NCBI GenBank assembly: GCA_016934035.1
Contig: JAFGTP010000062.1
Span: 1 to 64,000 of the forward strand
Length of the DNA stretch: 64,000 nt
Origin: Fidelibacterota bacterium
GTDB lineage: Bacteria; Fidelibacterota; UBA2242; JAFGTP01
Direction of reading: 5' to 3'
The notes beneath the pieces were generated by a model. It saw only the letters and a list, made by a program, of their open reading frames with translations, ran no database searches and was not told the origin of the DNA. Each line of letters begins with the position of its first letter. The stretch's first letter is position 1. This document shows positions 34,097 through 43,333 of the stretch, piece after piece. The position numbers and the translations under genes are program-made.

Positions 34097-34897
34097 CTAT
34101 AACAATATTAATACGAATAAACCCGCCAGAAAACAATACGGGGCAAACCAGAAAAACTTACCTTTATTGATGATATTTAACAAAAATCTGATGGCTAGAT
34201 AACCAACCAGAAAAGAAGATAAAAAACCTGTGGCCAGAGATAATATTTGCTGCCCGCTGATACCCGAAATTATTAGATCTTTTATTTCCAGCACCGCTGC
34301 TCCCAAAATCGCCGGAATGGATAACAAAAATGAAAACCTGGCCGCTTCTCTTTTTGATATTCCGCAAAACAAGGCCGTGCTGATCGTGGTTCCTGATCTT
34401 GAGATGCCGGGAAAAATAGCCAGGGCTTGACCGGTGCCGATTAGGAGTGAATTTATGAGGCTCAATTTTTTATCAATTTTATTTAAAAATTTTGTACTAA
34501 GTAATATTGCACCTGTAATGATCAAAGTAATTCCCACCAGGGATGAATTATGAAAAATTCTCTCAAAAAAATCTTTGAATAGCAATCCGGCAAATACAGC
34601 CGGTATAGTGCCCACCATAATTTGAATTGCCAGTTTAAAATATTCATCCTGGATATAGGCTGATTTCGGGTTCCTGATGCCAATACACAAACTTTTGATT
34701 AAGTTGAGGAGATCATTATAAAAAACCACAAATACACTCATCAGTGTGCCTAAATGGACAATGATCTCAAAAGCAAGATTATCGGATGCTATGCCCAATA
34801 ATTTTTGAAAAATGACCAAGTGGCCGGAACTACTAACGGGCAGAAATTCCGTCAATCCCTGTATCATACCTAATAGTAACGATTCTATAAAATTCAT
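34097..34897 (-). CDS. uppP: Undecaprenyl-diphosphatase
   Basis: Membrane phosphatase (BacA/UppP) of 266 aa that returns undecaprenyl pyrophosphate to the monophosphate carrier needed for peptidoglycan and the surface glycans made by this locus. The two catalytic blocks are present: GLTEFLPVSSSGHLV (15-29) with the conserved Glu, Ser and His, and PGISRSGTTIS (about 162-172) with the conserved Arg and Ser. Seven to eight transmembrane helices. ATG at 34895-34897. It precedes holA by eight bases. High demand for undecaprenyl phosphate from two flippases and three YfhO-type proteins would fit, although this gene is also an ordinary housekeeping gene. Confidence 0.95.
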   Translation of the reverse strand: MNFIESLLLGMIQGLTEFLPVSSSGHLVIFQKLLGIASDNLAFEIIVHLGTLMSVFVVFYNDLLNLIKSLCIGIRNPKSAYIQDEYFKLAIQIMVGTIPAVFAGLLFKDFFERIFHNSSLVGITLIITGAILLSTKFLNKIDKKLSLINSLLIGTGQALAIFPGISRSGTTISTALFCGISKREAARFSFLLSIPAILGAAVLEIKDLIISGISGQQILSLATGFLSSFLVGYLAIRFLLNIINKGKFFWFAPYCFLAGLFVLILL

Positions 34898-35073
34898 ATA
34901 TTAAACAATCCTTTATTTTTGGGGTAAAATTTATCTGCCAGGCTGTTTTATAGCAAGTAAGATTTTAATTTGATATTTATGATTATTATTTAAACAGGTA
35001 ACAATTTTCGATAATTAATTATACCAAAATATTATGGTTATTCAAAACTTTTTTTGTCAGAATCGTGGGAAAA

Positions 35074-35454
35074 TTACTCTTCCCAATGGTCTAGGAGATC
35101 AAGCATGTCCTTTAATCCGTGCCGAATTTTGACAACAGCTTCTTTGTAGCGGTCGATTTCTTTCCTGGATTGATTTCCAAGGGCTTGATTTTTTTCAAAG
35201 TCCGACAATTCATGGTTTTTCAAATTGGTCAGTTTGAGTTTGGCTCCTTCGATAGTGAATTTTTTATTATAAAGTAAATCTTTAATAAAACGGACAATCA
35301 GGACGTCTTTTTCTTTGTAAATTCTGTTTCCGGCCCTGTTTTTAGAAGGTGTCAATATTGAAAATTCGGATTCCCAATATCTCAAGACATGAGGCTTAAC
35401 ACCAATCATATCAGCAACTTCACCAATTGAGTAATATAATTTTTTTATTGCCAT
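35074..35454 (-). CDS. MerR-family transcriptional regulator, minimal
   Basis: Small regulator of 126 aa. Residues 5-75 form the MerR winged helix-turn-helix: YYSIGEVADMIGVKPHVLRY is the recognition part, followed by WESEFSIL and NRAGNRIYKEKDVLIV. The remaining 50 residues are helical and charged, consistent with the dimerising coiled coil, and there is no effector domain and no cysteine. This type (short, with YSIGEVA and HVLRYWE) is common in FCB and delta-proteobacterial genomes without a known ligand. It lies 45 bases downstream of the deacetylase gene on the same strand. The 176 bases between it and uppP hold no visible gene or terminator. Confidence 0.88.
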   Translation of the reverse strand: MAIKKLYYSIGEVADMIGVKPHVLRYWESEFSILTPSKNRAGNRIYKEKDVLIVRFIKDLLYNKKFTIEGAKLKLTNLKNHELSDFEKNQALGNQSRKEIDRYKEAVVKIRHGLKDMLDLLDHWEE

Positions 35455-35499
35455 AAATCATTTTCTATCTGATATCACTGAATTATAAAAAGCGATTCT

Positions 35500-36300
35500 T
35501 TATAAAGCAAGTTTTTCTTTGATTCCTTTTACGATAATCGTTCCGTTATTACAAAAATTAATAAAATTTTGTTTCATTACCGGCCACTTCAGGGTCTGGA
35601 CATCAAGAGCGAGTTTTTTTTCTACTGATTGGGGAGTATCTCCCATATAGACACCCAGCCTGGGCACATAGTTTTCTTCACAAGGCCTGTGCAGCAATTT
35701 GATCGGATAAAAGCCGCAACACCCCAGATATCCACTATTTTGACAGATTTGGAGAATCCGATTATTAATTTTTCCAAAAGGGGCTGAATAAAAATTAATT
35801 TGGGACTGAAATTTATTTTCTAAAAATTCTTTGGACTGACCAATATCATGCTCAAGTTCTTGTACTGGGGCATTTAGCAAACAGCGATGTCCAATACCAT
35901 GAGACCCGATTTCCCAACCGGCCCCAATCAATTCAGCAATTTCACTTTCATCCAAATGCATAAATTTAATTCCCAGCAGATTGGCGTCCCAGTCATTAGA
36001 TTTTCCGATTGCTGAGGTAATAATAAAAACCGTGGCGGGGATATTAAATTGTTTCAGGACCGGATAGGCATAGCGATGGACATTCTGGTATCCGTCATCA
36101 AAGCAAATTGCAATTGTTTTCTCATCCTGACTAAAAAAAAGTTCGGAAAGGGTAACCAGACGATACCCTTTCCGAACCAAAAATTCCACCTGTTTTCTAA
36201 AGGCTTTCGGATGGACAACAGTAATCCCGAGTTCTTTCTTTGTATCAACCTTATGATAGTTCAGAATGCGATTGGGTGTTGCGGTCCGCCTGCCATTCAT
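35500..36300 (-). CDS. Polysaccharide deacetylase (NodB/CE4-like)
   Basis: Metal-dependent deacetylase of 266 aa. Motif 1 is ICFDDGYQN (about 69-77) with the catalytic/metal Asp pair; motif 2 GSHGIGHRCL carries the two metal-binding histidines; motif 3 FYSAPFGKINNRI follows. No signal peptide is obvious, so it may act on a cytoplasmic or lipid-linked substrate, or leave by an unusual route. It follows the aminotransferase by three bases. A deacetylase (ylxY) and an M16 peptidase next to pnp also occur in Bacillus, so the neighbourhood may be ancient. The acetylated target is unknown; peptidoglycan or a surface glycan is likely. Confidence 0.85.
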   Translation of the reverse strand: MNGRRTATPNRILNYHKVDTKKELGITVVHPKAFRKQVEFLVRKGYRLVTLSELFFSQDEKTIAICFDDGYQNVHRYAYPVLKQFNIPATVFIITSAIGKSNDWDANLLGIKFMHLDESEIAELIGAGWEIGSHGIGHRCLLNAPVQELEHDIGQSKEFLENKFQSQINFYSAPFGKINNRILQICQNSGYLGCCGFYPIKLLHRPCEENYVPRLGVYMGDTPQSVEKKLALDVQTLKWPVMKQNFINFCNNGTIIVKGIKEKLAL

Positions 36301-36303
36301 AGA

Positions 36304-37554
36304 CTAAACAGGTGTAAAATTATGTTTTGCATAAAATTTTGCTGTAAAATCCTTGATGGCGTTATAGGCTTTGATCAGGATTTTTTCCTGGGGCAGGAAC
36401 ACAATCCGGAAATGATGTGTACCATCTTTCTGACCAAAACCACTTCCAAAAACCACTAGGACGCCGGTTTCTTCCAGCAGTTCAAGAACATACTCTTTGT
36501 CAGTCACACCTTTCGGCAATTTAATTTTTGGAAAAGCGTAAAAGGCGCCTTCAGGTTTGACACAACTGATTCCGGGTATGTCATTGAGCATTTTATAGGT
36601 AATATCTCTGCGTCTGGTGATTTTATCCATCACTTCGGCAAAATGTTCAGTTGTTTCATCCAGTGCCGGTGCAATCATGTGTTGTTGCGGATGAGGCGAA
36701 CACAATCTTGCACGGAGCAGTTTATTGACCGCTTCACGGTAATCAGACATAACCCCGGAAGGATCATGAAAAATCGCCCAACCGACCCGCCAACCAGGCA
36801 TGATATAATTTTTGCTCAATCCACCAAAGGTAATGACCGGAACATTTTTGGAAAGTGATGCAATGGCGATATGATTTTTACCGTCCATGAGCAATTTATC
36901 ATAAATCTCATCGGCAAAAACCACCAGATTATGTTTTTCCGCAAATTTCAAAATATTTTCAATGGATTCTTTGCTGTAATTTGCACCAGTGGGATTGTTG
37001 GGGTTAATGACAACAATTGCTTTGGTTTTATCATTGACGACTCTTTCAAGTTCTTCCATGTCAATCTGCCAACCGGTTTCTTCATTGAGATTGTAGGGGT
37101 TCAGTTCGCCATGGTAGACCGGAATTTGTCCGCTGTAAAGCGGATAACCCGGGGATGGTGTCATGATATTTTCGCCGGGATTGATCAAAGCGGAAATGCA
37201 GAGCGTAATTGCCTCGGATGCACCACTGGTAATAAAGACATTATCCGCTGTGATATTTGGAATATTTTTTACTTTGACGGCATCTCTGGCCACGGCTTCA
37301 CGGGCGCTTTTGATTCCCATTGAATCACAATAGGTGGATACATTCAGGGTTGCACCCTGATGGGATTGCCTGATTTTATCAGCCACGATATTGCGCAAAC
37401 TGGCGGGAGTTTCAAAATCATAGACCGGCGGATCACCGATATTCAAATAAAGAATCTCCAAGCCTTTTGCCTCCAGTTCTTTGGCCCTTACAACAATATC
37501 ACGGATTGCGTAAGTGACCTTGTTTGTTCTCTCTGCAGGAATAATTTTTTTCAT
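36304..37554 (-). CDS. Class I/II pyridoxal-phosphate aminotransferase
   Basis: Fold-type I aminotransferase of 416 aa in the aspartate/alanine/aromatic group (AlaA-like). K248 in TFGGLSKNYIMPGWRVGW is the Schiff-base lysine; NPNNPTGANYS (184-194) and SPGYPLYSGQ are cofactor and substrate blocks; FADEIYDKLL has the PLP-ring Asp; the C-terminal HHFRIVFLPQ provides the carboxylate-binding Arg. Complete length. Amino-acid specificity cannot be fixed; alanine or aromatic 2-oxo acids are probable. Its transcript partners are the M16 peptidase (upstream, 26 bases) and the polysaccharide deacetylase (downstream, three bases). ATG at 37552-37554 behind GGAGGGAAAACC. Confidence 0.92.
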   Translation of the reverse strand: MKKIIPAERTNKVTYAIRDIVVRAKELEAKGLEILYLNIGDPPVYDFETPASLRNIVADKIRQSHQGATLNVSTYCDSMGIKSAREAVARDAVKVKNIPNITADNVFITSGASEAITLCISALINPGENIMTPSPGYPLYSGQIPVYHGELNPYNLNEETGWQIDMEELERVVNDKTKAIVVINPNNPTGANYSKESIENILKFAEKHNLVVFADEIYDKLLMDGKNHIAIASLSKNVPVITFGGLSKNYIMPGWRVGWAIFHDPSGVMSDYREAVNKLLRARLCSPHPQQHMIAPALDETTEHFAEVMDKITRRRDITYKMLNDIPGISCVKPEGAFYAFPKIKLPKGVTDKEYVLELLEETGVLVVFGSGFGQKDGTHHFRIVFLPQEKILIKAYNAIKDFTAKFYAKHNFTPV

Positions 37555-37580
37555 GGTTTTCCCTCCTGACTCTTCAATCT

Positions 37581-38819
37581 TCAGTTTGCCGGAACAATCC
37601 TGGATTCCACAAACTGCTGTTCGTCATATAGATATGTAGCTACATCCTGAATATCTGATGCAGAAATTCCATTGATGATTTCCAGTAATTGATCAATGGT
37701 CTGCAATTCTTTTTCAAAAATTTCCATTTTGGCTATTCGGCTCATCCTTGATTGCATGCTTTCAAGGTGAAGCATGGCTGAGCCTTTAAATTGCTGCTTC
37801 ACTTTTAAAAGTTCTTTTTCGTCAATTCTCTTATCAGCTATGTCACGCATTTCTTTGTAAATCAATTTTCGGGTAAAGTCAATCTTGTTTTTATCCGTGG
37901 CGACATATATACTGAAATCTCCTTCATTGAGGTAAAATTCTGTCATACTGTAAATCGAATAGATAAAACCATATCGTTCACGGATATTGTTAAAAAACCT
38001 GGAAGAAAGTCCACCACTGAGGAGGATGTTGAGTAATGAGATTGCATGACGTCTGGGGTCATTCTTGGCAAAAATACGTCGTCCCAGTAACATATGGGAT
38101 TGCTGAATATCCCTTTTATATTCTTTTTCTTTGACCTGAATATCAATAATTGGTTTAATTTTAAAAGATAAACCTTCTGTCGGCATATCGGCTGTATATT
38201 TTTCGACCAACTTCACCAGTTCAGCATGATTGACACGACCGGCAGCCGTTACCAGCAGGTTTTTTGTTGTGTAGTTGTTTTTATAAAAACTGACCACATC
38301 TTTTTTGGAAAATTTCTGAACTGAATCCCAGGTCCCCTGTATAGGCCTTCCCAGAGAATGATTCGGAAATAACTGAAGATGATGGAGGTCAAAGATCAAG
38401 TCAGAAGGGTTATCTTCCACACTTTTGATTTCCTCAAAAATGACAGTTTTCTCCTTTTTAAAATCCTCCCGATGATATTGCCAGTTGATGACAATATCAG
38501 AGAGCACATCAACACCTGTTTCCAGGTCTTCATTCATCAGGCGGACATAGTAACAGGTGACACTTTTACTGGTAAAGGCATTCAGAATACCTCCAAGGGA
38601 TTCAATATCGTTAGCGACATCAAAACTATCTCTTTTTTGGGTCCTTTTGAACACCATATGTTCCAGCATATGCGCCATGCCATTATATTTTTCGGTTTCA
38701 TTAATGGAACCAACCAGGAGCCAGTACCCTAATGAAACCGAATGCACTGTATCGATATTTTCAGAAATTACAGTCACACCATTTTTTAAAATGGTTTTCT
38801 GAAAATTTTCTTTATTCAT
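37581..38819 (-). CDS. M16-family zinc peptidase
   Basis: Inverzincin-type metallopeptidase of 412 aa. The inverted zinc motif HMLEH is at 50-54 (H50, E53, H54), and the downstream third ligand lies in VIFEEIKSVEDNPSD (about E129-E130). The C-terminal half-domain with YGFIYSIYSMTEFY and GLSSRFFNNIRERYGF is the usual RY motif area that binds substrate. A one-chain half-size member, which would work as a homodimer, as in YmxG/mitochondrial processing peptidase relatives. It lies 12 bases after pnp, a position held by M16 peptidase genes in many Gram-positive genomes. No export signal, so it is probably cytoplasmic. Natural substrate unknown. Confidence 0.93.
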   Translation of the reverse strand: MNKENFQKTILKNGVTVISENIDTVHSVSLGYWLLVGSINETEKYNGMAHMLEHMVFKRTQKRDSFDVANDIESLGGILNAFTSKSVTCYYVRLMNEDLETGVDVLSDIVINWQYHREDFKKEKTVIFEEIKSVEDNPSDLIFDLHHLQLFPNHSLGRPIQGTWDSVQKFSKKDVVSFYKNNYTTKNLLVTAAGRVNHAELVKLVEKYTADMPTEGLSFKIKPIIDIQVKEKEYKRDIQQSHMLLGRRIFAKNDPRRHAISLLNILLSGGLSSRFFNNIRERYGFIYSIYSMTEFYLNEGDFSIYVATDKNKIDFTRKLIYKEMRDIADKRIDEKELLKVKQQFKGSAMLHLESMQSRMSRIAKMEIFEKELQTIDQLLEIINGISASDIQDVATYLYDEQQFVESRIVPAN

Positions 38820-38831
38820 AAGAAGCTCGGT

Positions 38832-41036
38832 TTAATCTCTTCTTCTGTCTCTTCTGTCACGTCCGCCGTGGAAGTCTTTACGGTCTTTTCGATCGCGGGA
38901 GCCATTTCTTTCTTCCGGTTTACGGGGAGGTCTTTCGACATATCCTTCCGGTTTTGGCAAGAGCACTTTACGACTGAGTTCCAGTTTACCCCTGTCAGCA
39001 ATACCAACCAGTTTTACTGTGATCGTATCACCAACTTTGAGTTTTTCATTGATATCCTTAGTCCTATCCCATTCCAATTCAGAAATGTGGAGCAGTCCAT
39101 CGGTCCCAGGCAAAATATTGACAAAAGCGCCATAAGATTCAAGTCGCGTGATGGGGCAATCTTCGTAGATTTTTCCAACTTCCGGTTCTTCCAATGATTT
39201 GATAATCATCTCTCTGGCAGCTTCCGCATTGGCTGTATTGGGTGCAGAAATGACAACGGTACCATCATCTTCGATTTCAACAACGGTCTGTGTCTTTTCC
39301 TGTAATGCTTTGATATTTTTCCCACCGGGGCCAATGATTTCACCAATTCTACCCGGATCAATTTTCAAAGAGACAATTTTGGGCGCATGGGGTGCTATGT
39401 CCGGACGAGGTTCCGAGATGGTTTGTTCCATGATGTCAATAATATGGAGTCGTCCTTTGCGGGCCTGTTCCAGGGCAATTCTCATGGTATCAGTTGAAAT
39501 TCCTTTAACCTTCAGGTCCATCTGGATGGCGGTAATACCATCTTTGGTTCCGGTGACTTTGAAATCCATATCTCCGAAATGGTCTTCGGCACCCTGAATA
39601 TCAGAGAGAACAAAGGGTTCGGTTTCTGTAGTTATCAATCCCATAGCAATGCCGGCCACAGTTTTTTTGATCGGCACACCGGCAGCCATCAGAGACAGCG
39701 AACCGGAACATACGGAAGCCATGGAAGATGAGCCATTGGATTCCAGTACTTCTGATACGCAACGAATTGTGTAAGGAAAATTTTCATCATTGGGCACTAT
39801 TTTTTTCAGGGCCCTTTCAGCCAGGTTGCCATGGCCGATTTCTCTTCTTTTCGGGCTGCCGAGTCGTCCGACTTCGCCAACACTGAAAGGTGGAAAATTA
39901 TAATGCAAGTAAAAATTCTTTTTAAATTCTTCCTGACCAACATTATCAATGATCTGTTCATCTCGCTTTGTACCCAAGGTTGTGGCACCCAAACTCTGGG
40001 TCTCCCCACGGGTAAAGAGCGCAGAGCCATGAGCCCTGGCCAGAATATCCAATTCGCAGGTGATCGGGCGAATCTCATTTAATTGACGACCATCAAGACG
40101 AATATTTTTTTCTGCTATCAATTTTCTCATATCCTCTTTCAGGATTTCATCAATGGTTTCAATGATAATTCCTGCTGAATCGGGATAGGTTTCCCCCAGC
40201 TCTTTGATGAGCTCTTTGGTAAATTGACTGATGGCTTTTTCCCGGGTCTTTTTGGTGACCCTGGCAAATTCCTGCCATTGCTGCAAATGGGGCTCTGTCT
40301 TTTCCCGGATAATTTTCAGCAGTTCCGGGTCACGCTCAAGTTTTACAACCGGAACTTTTACCGGTTTGATTTCATTGAAAAGTTCCAATTGAAGATCTAT
40401 CAGTTTTTTGATTTCTCCATGGGCAAATTCAATGGCTGAAACGAGAGTTTCTTCGTTAACTTCATTTAGTTCACCTTCAACCATGACAACAGAATCCATG
40501 CTGCCAGCTACAACAATTTCCAACTCAGAATTTTCAATCTGTTGAAAAGTCGGGTTGATGATAAATTCATCACCAATTTTACCGACACGAACACCTGCGA
40601 TGGCTTCATGGTAAGGAATATCAGAAATCAGCAGGGCACAGGAAGCACCGGTGATCCCCAATACATCGCCTGGATTGATTTGATCGCTGGACAACAGGGT
40701 TGCAATTACCTGTGTTTCGCACATAAAACCTTCTTCAAACATAGGGCGGATTGGACGATCCATGAGTCTGGCTGTCAGGACTTCATCATCTCCAGGCCTA
40801 CTTTCCCGTTTGTAAAAGCCACCCGGAAATTTTCCGGAAGCATAGGCTTTTTCTTTGTATTCACATTGCAACGGGAAAAAATCCTGCACAACTTCTGTGT
40901 TTAAATTTGCAGCAGCTGTGACGAGAACTGCGGTTTCTCCGTACTGAATGAATACAGAGCCATTGGCTTGTTTGGCCATTCTACCAGTTTCAATACTGAG
41001 AGGGCGTCCACCAAACATTATTTCTTTTTTAATCAA
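38832..41036 (-). CDS. pnp: Polyribonucleotide nucleotidyltransferase (PNPase)
   Basis: Phosphorolytic 3'-5' exoribonuclease, core of the RNA degradosome, 734 aa. Layout: first RNase PH-like domain (1-210), a helical linker, second RNase PH domain (about 300-540, with ALFTRGETQSL and GSSSMASVCSGSLSL), KH domain with GEIIGPGGKNIKAL (about 570), and S1 domain from VGKIYEDCPITRLESYGAFV. The C-terminus ends in a very basic, Arg/Asp-rich tail (about 40 residues) that probably binds RNA. The start is TTG at 41034-41036, with AAAGGAG six bases ahead; MIKKEIMFGG is the usual N-terminus, so this start is preferred to the ATG six codons later. It follows rpsO, the classical order. Confidence 0.97.
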   Translation of the reverse strand: MIKKEIMFGGRPLSIETGRMAKQANGSVFIQYGETAVLVTAAANLNTEVVQDFFPLQCEYKEKAYASGKFPGGFYKRESRPGDDEVLTARLMDRPIRPMFEEGFMCETQVIATLLSSDQINPGDVLGITGASCALLISDIPYHEAIAGVRVGKIGDEFIINPTFQQIENSELEIVVAGSMDSVVMVEGELNEVNEETLVSAIEFAHGEIKKLIDLQLELFNEIKPVKVPVVKLERDPELLKIIREKTEPHLQQWQEFARVTKKTREKAISQFTKELIKELGETYPDSAGIIIETIDEILKEDMRKLIAEKNIRLDGRQLNEIRPITCELDILARAHGSALFTRGETQSLGATTLGTKRDEQIIDNVGQEEFKKNFYLHYNFPPFSVGEVGRLGSPKRREIGHGNLAERALKKIVPNDENFPYTIRCVSEVLESNGSSSMASVCSGSLSLMAAGVPIKKTVAGIAMGLITTETEPFVLSDIQGAEDHFGDMDFKVTGTKDGITAIQMDLKVKGISTDTMRIALEQARKGRLHIIDIMEQTISEPRPDIAPHAPKIVSLKIDPGRIGEIIGPGGKNIKALQEKTQTVVEIEDDGTVVISAPNTANAEAAREMIIKSLEEPEVGKIYEDCPITRLESYGAFVNILPGTDGLLHISELEWDRTKDINEKLKVGDTITVKLVGIADRGKLELSRKVLLPKPEGYVERPPRKPEERNGSRDRKDRKDFHGGRDRRDRRRD

Positions 41037-41053
41037 AATTACTCCTTTGCGGG

Positions 41054-41314
41054 TTATTTTCTCAGACCAAGTTTTTCAATCAATTGCTGATATGCTTGTT
41101 CATTTCTTCTTCTGTAGTATTTCAGCAGTTTTTTACGTCTGTTTACCAATACCAGAAGACCTCTTTTTGAAGCATGGTCTTTTTTATTAACTTTAAAATG
41201 TTCTGTCAGATTTGAAATTCTTTCGGTCAATATTGCTACCTGAGTGTCGACTGCACCCGGGTTATTACCATATTCTTTAATAATTTCAGTTTTTCTTTCT
41301 TGTGTGATTGACAT
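41054..41314 (-). CDS. rpsO: 30S ribosomal protein S15
   Basis: Small-subunit primary binding protein for the central domain of 16S rRNA, 86 aa (usually 88-89). Conserved blocks: [19 protein letters not shown] (about 23-41), [20 protein letters not shown] and the C-terminal [13 protein letters not shown] type end ([13 protein letters not shown]). The ATG is at 41312-41314. Located between ribF and pnp, as in most bacteria, where S15 also represses its own translation; no obvious pseudoknot could be drawn by eye in the short 19-base leader between ribF and rpsO. Confidence 0.98.
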   Translation of the reverse strand: MSITQERKTEIIKEYGNNPGAVDTQVAILTERISNLTEHFKVNKKDHASKRGLLVLVNRRKKLLKYYRRRNEQAYQQLIEKLGLRK

Positions 41315-41333
41315 TGTGCTTATCCTCCATTTG

Positions 41334-42281
41334 TCAATTATATTGTTTCATTAAATTTTCTCCCATTGCCTTATCGAGTTTCATCTGATCGATCAGTTTT
41401 TCAATGGTTTCATATCTTATTTCATCTCTCAGTCTTCGCAACAAGTCCACCTCTATGTGGCGATGATAGAGGTTTTTTCCATCCAGGTCATAGATGTATA
41501 TTTCGATGATCAGATCCTGTTCATCAAAAGTCGGCCTGGTTCCGATATTGCAAAGCCCGAATTTGGTTTCATTGTTAATTTTTACTTTTGTAAAGTATAC
41601 TCCGGTTGCCGGAATTAATTTATATTTATTGCTAACGTCAACATTGGCAGTTGGAAACCCCAGTCCCGTTCCCCGTCCTGAGCCATAAACAACGGTACCG
41701 GAAAAATGATAGTCATATCCCAGTAATCCTTTTGATTTTTCCAAATCACCAGCCAGTAAATATTTTCGAATCAGGGAAGAACTGACGATTTCATTTTCTT
41801 TTTTCAAGGCACCAACCTGAATCACATCAAAGTGATATTTCTCTCCACAGAACTGCATCAGATCAATATTGCCTTTGCGGTCTTTCCCAAAATGGAAATC
41901 ATACCCAAAAACTACTTTGGAAACTTTAATTTTATCCACAATAACGTCTTTTAAAAATCTCTCAGCTTCCAAATCTAAAAGTTCCTCTGTCATTTCAAGG
42001 TACAGGACACCATCCAAGGCAGTGCATGATAAAATATTGTTCTTTTCATCATTGGTATTGAGCAACGGTGTTGCATCACAGCCGGATTTTTGTGAAAAAT
42101 AAATTCGCGGATGCCGGTCAAAAGTGACCAGCAGCGATTTTGCTGCCATCTTTTGGGCTTCCGATATACAGATTTCAATAATTTGCCGATGCCCTGTATG
42201 GACGCCGTCAAAATTGCCAAGGCAGATAACTGCTTTTTGGTAACTGATGGGTAAATTTTCCAATCCATGAAAAATTTCCAT
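41334..42281 (-). CDS. ribF: Bifunctional riboflavin kinase / FAD synthetase
   Basis: Makes FMN and then FAD from riboflavin, 315 aa. The N-terminal FAD synthetase domain has [15 protein letters not shown] (about 20-34), a nucleotidyltransferase HxGH-like motif, and [13 protein letters not shown]; the C-terminal flavokinase domain has [16 protein letters not shown] and GVYFTKVKI, ending in the Zn/Mg-binding [16 protein letters not shown] choose the ATG at 42279-42281 ([10 protein letters not shown]) because AAGGAAA lies upstream and it avoids overlap with truB. The TTG at 42303-42305 would add eight residues inside truB. It stands immediately after truB and before rpsO, the standard order. 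Confidence 0.95.
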   Translation of the reverse strand: MEIFHGLENLPISYQKAVICLGNFDGVHTGHRQIIEICISEAQKMAAKSLLVTFDRHPRIYFSQKSGCDATPLLNTNDEKNNILSCTALDGVLYLEMTEELLDLEAERFLKDVIVDKIKVSKVVFGYDFHFGKDRKGNIDLMQFCGEKYHFDVIQVGALKKENEIVSSSLIRKYLLAGDLEKSKGLLGYDYHFSGTVVYGSGRGTGLGFPTANVDVSNKYKLIPATGVYFTKVKINNETKFGLCNIGTRPTFDEQDLIIEIYIYDLDGKNLYHRHIEVDLLRRLRDEIRYETIEKLIDQMKLDKAMGENLMKQYN

Positions 42282-42282
42282 A

Positions 42283-42972
42283 TTAATTAGCTGTTTCCTT
42301 TTCAATCAAATACTTTTTTTCTTCCTGCAAAACAATGGGTAGTTCTGTCAATTGAACTGCATTTTCCAGGTTGTAAGGACCAATAGATTCCCGGGTCAAT
42401 TCTGTCAAGTAGCCGACGGTTCCAAGTTTTTCAGCAATCTCTTCTCCTAAAACCCTGATATAGGTCCCACTGGAGCAAGTTACCCAAAATTCCAGAACAT
42501 CATCCTTTTTCTTCTCTATATCCAAGTTATAAATTTGGACTTTTTTAGGTTTCAGTTCAACGGATTCACCTTTCCGTACATATTTATAGGCCGGTCTGCC
42601 CCGGACTTTTTTCGCTGAATGCTGGGGTGGTGTCTGTAAATATTCCCCAACAAAGAACTTACTAACCTGTTGCAACAAGAGGTCATCAATCACTGGAATT
42701 TCCCTGGTTTCAATCACATCACCTTCAGTATCCGCACTTTCAGTTTTTGATCCCAACTGCAACAAAGCACGATAGCTCTTTTTCAGTTTCAGTAGTGTTT
42801 CCATCTGCCGGGTTGCGCCACGACCAATCAGTATCAGAAGCACCCCATCAGCAAAAGGATCCAATGTACCGCCGTGCCCGACCTTCTTAAAATTTAAAAA
42901 CTTTTTGACCTGCTGGACAACAGCGAAGGAAGAGATGCCAACGGGCTTGTTAATATTTAATATTTTATTGAT
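42283..42972 (-). CDS. truB: tRNA pseudouridine(55) synthase with a non-canonical start codon
   Basis: Isomerises U55 in the T loop of tRNAs. The conserved family N-terminus ILNINKPVGISSF, then KKVGHGGTLDPFADGVL with the catalytic Asp, is encoded from about 42963 to 42850. In this frame no ATG, GTG or TTG exists between the in-frame stop (43006-43008) and a TTG at 42862-42864 that encodes the Leu next to the catalytic Asp. The start must therefore be AUC (42970-42972, overlapping the rbfA stop), AUA (42961-42963) or AUU (42952-42954). I set it at AUC; AGAGGA lies 14 bases before. The rest, with PPQHSAKKVRGRPAYKYVRKG and CSSGTYIRVLGEEI, is intact. Total about 229 aa, normal for the shorter type. 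Confidence 0.85.
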   Translation of the reverse strand: MNKILNINKPVGISSFAVVQQVKKFLNFKKVGHGGTLDPFADGVLLILIGRGATRQMETLLKLKKSYRALLQLGSKTESADTEGDVIETREIPVIDDLLLQQVSKFFVGEYLQTPPQHSAKKVRGRPAYKYVRKGESVELKPKKVQIYNLDIEKKKDDVLEFWVTCSSGTYIRVLGEEIAEKLGTVGYLTELTRESIGPYNLENAVQLTELPIVLQEEKKYLIEKETAN

Positions 42973-43333
42973 GGCTTCTATCTTTTTCCTCTTGATGCAC
43001 CTGGTCTATCAATTTGTCAATCTTTTCGGCATAATCCAATGAATCATCCAAATAAAATTCCAATTCAGGCACATGCCGGAAACGCACAGAATTTCCAAGC
43101 AGGCCACGGACAACTCCTTTTTTTTTCTTTAAAAGGAGTAATTTCTCCTGTTTGCTTTCATCAGATTCATCATAAATACTGATATAAATTTTGGCATATC
43201 TCAAGTCAGCAGAGCATTTGACTTTCGATACTGTCAAAAAGCCTAACTTTGTATCATAAATTTCAGTAGAAAGAATCGAACCGACCGTTCTTTTTATTTC
43301 CTCCTGAACTTTTTCCAATCTTACTCTTGCCAT
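42965..43333 (-). CDS. rbfA: 30S ribosome-binding factor A
   Basis: Cold-shock and ribosome maturation factor that binds the 30S subunit near helix 1 of 16S rRNA, 122 aa. Start chosen at the ATG 43331-43333 (MARVRLEKVQEEIKRT), which overlaps the ylxP stop as TAATG; a longer frame from 43420 would run through ylxP and has no RbfA similarity. KH-type fold blocks: VSKVKCSADLRYAKIYISIY, then VRFRHVPELEFYLDDSLDYAEKIDKLI, which is diagnostic for RbfA. The last codons overlap the probable truB start. Part of the rimP-pnp operon. Confidence 0.94.
   Translation of the reverse strand: MARVRLEKVQEEIKRTVGSILSTEIYDTKLGFLTVSKVKCSADLRYAKIYISIYDESDESKQEKLLLLKKKKGVVRGLLGNSVRFRHVPELEFYLDDSLDYAEKIDKLIDQVHQEEKDRSHQ

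Noticed and set aside
42862-42864. TTG as the start codon of truB
   Set aside because: It encodes the Leu just before the catalytic Asp; a protein beginning there would lack the conserved N-terminal part of the family.
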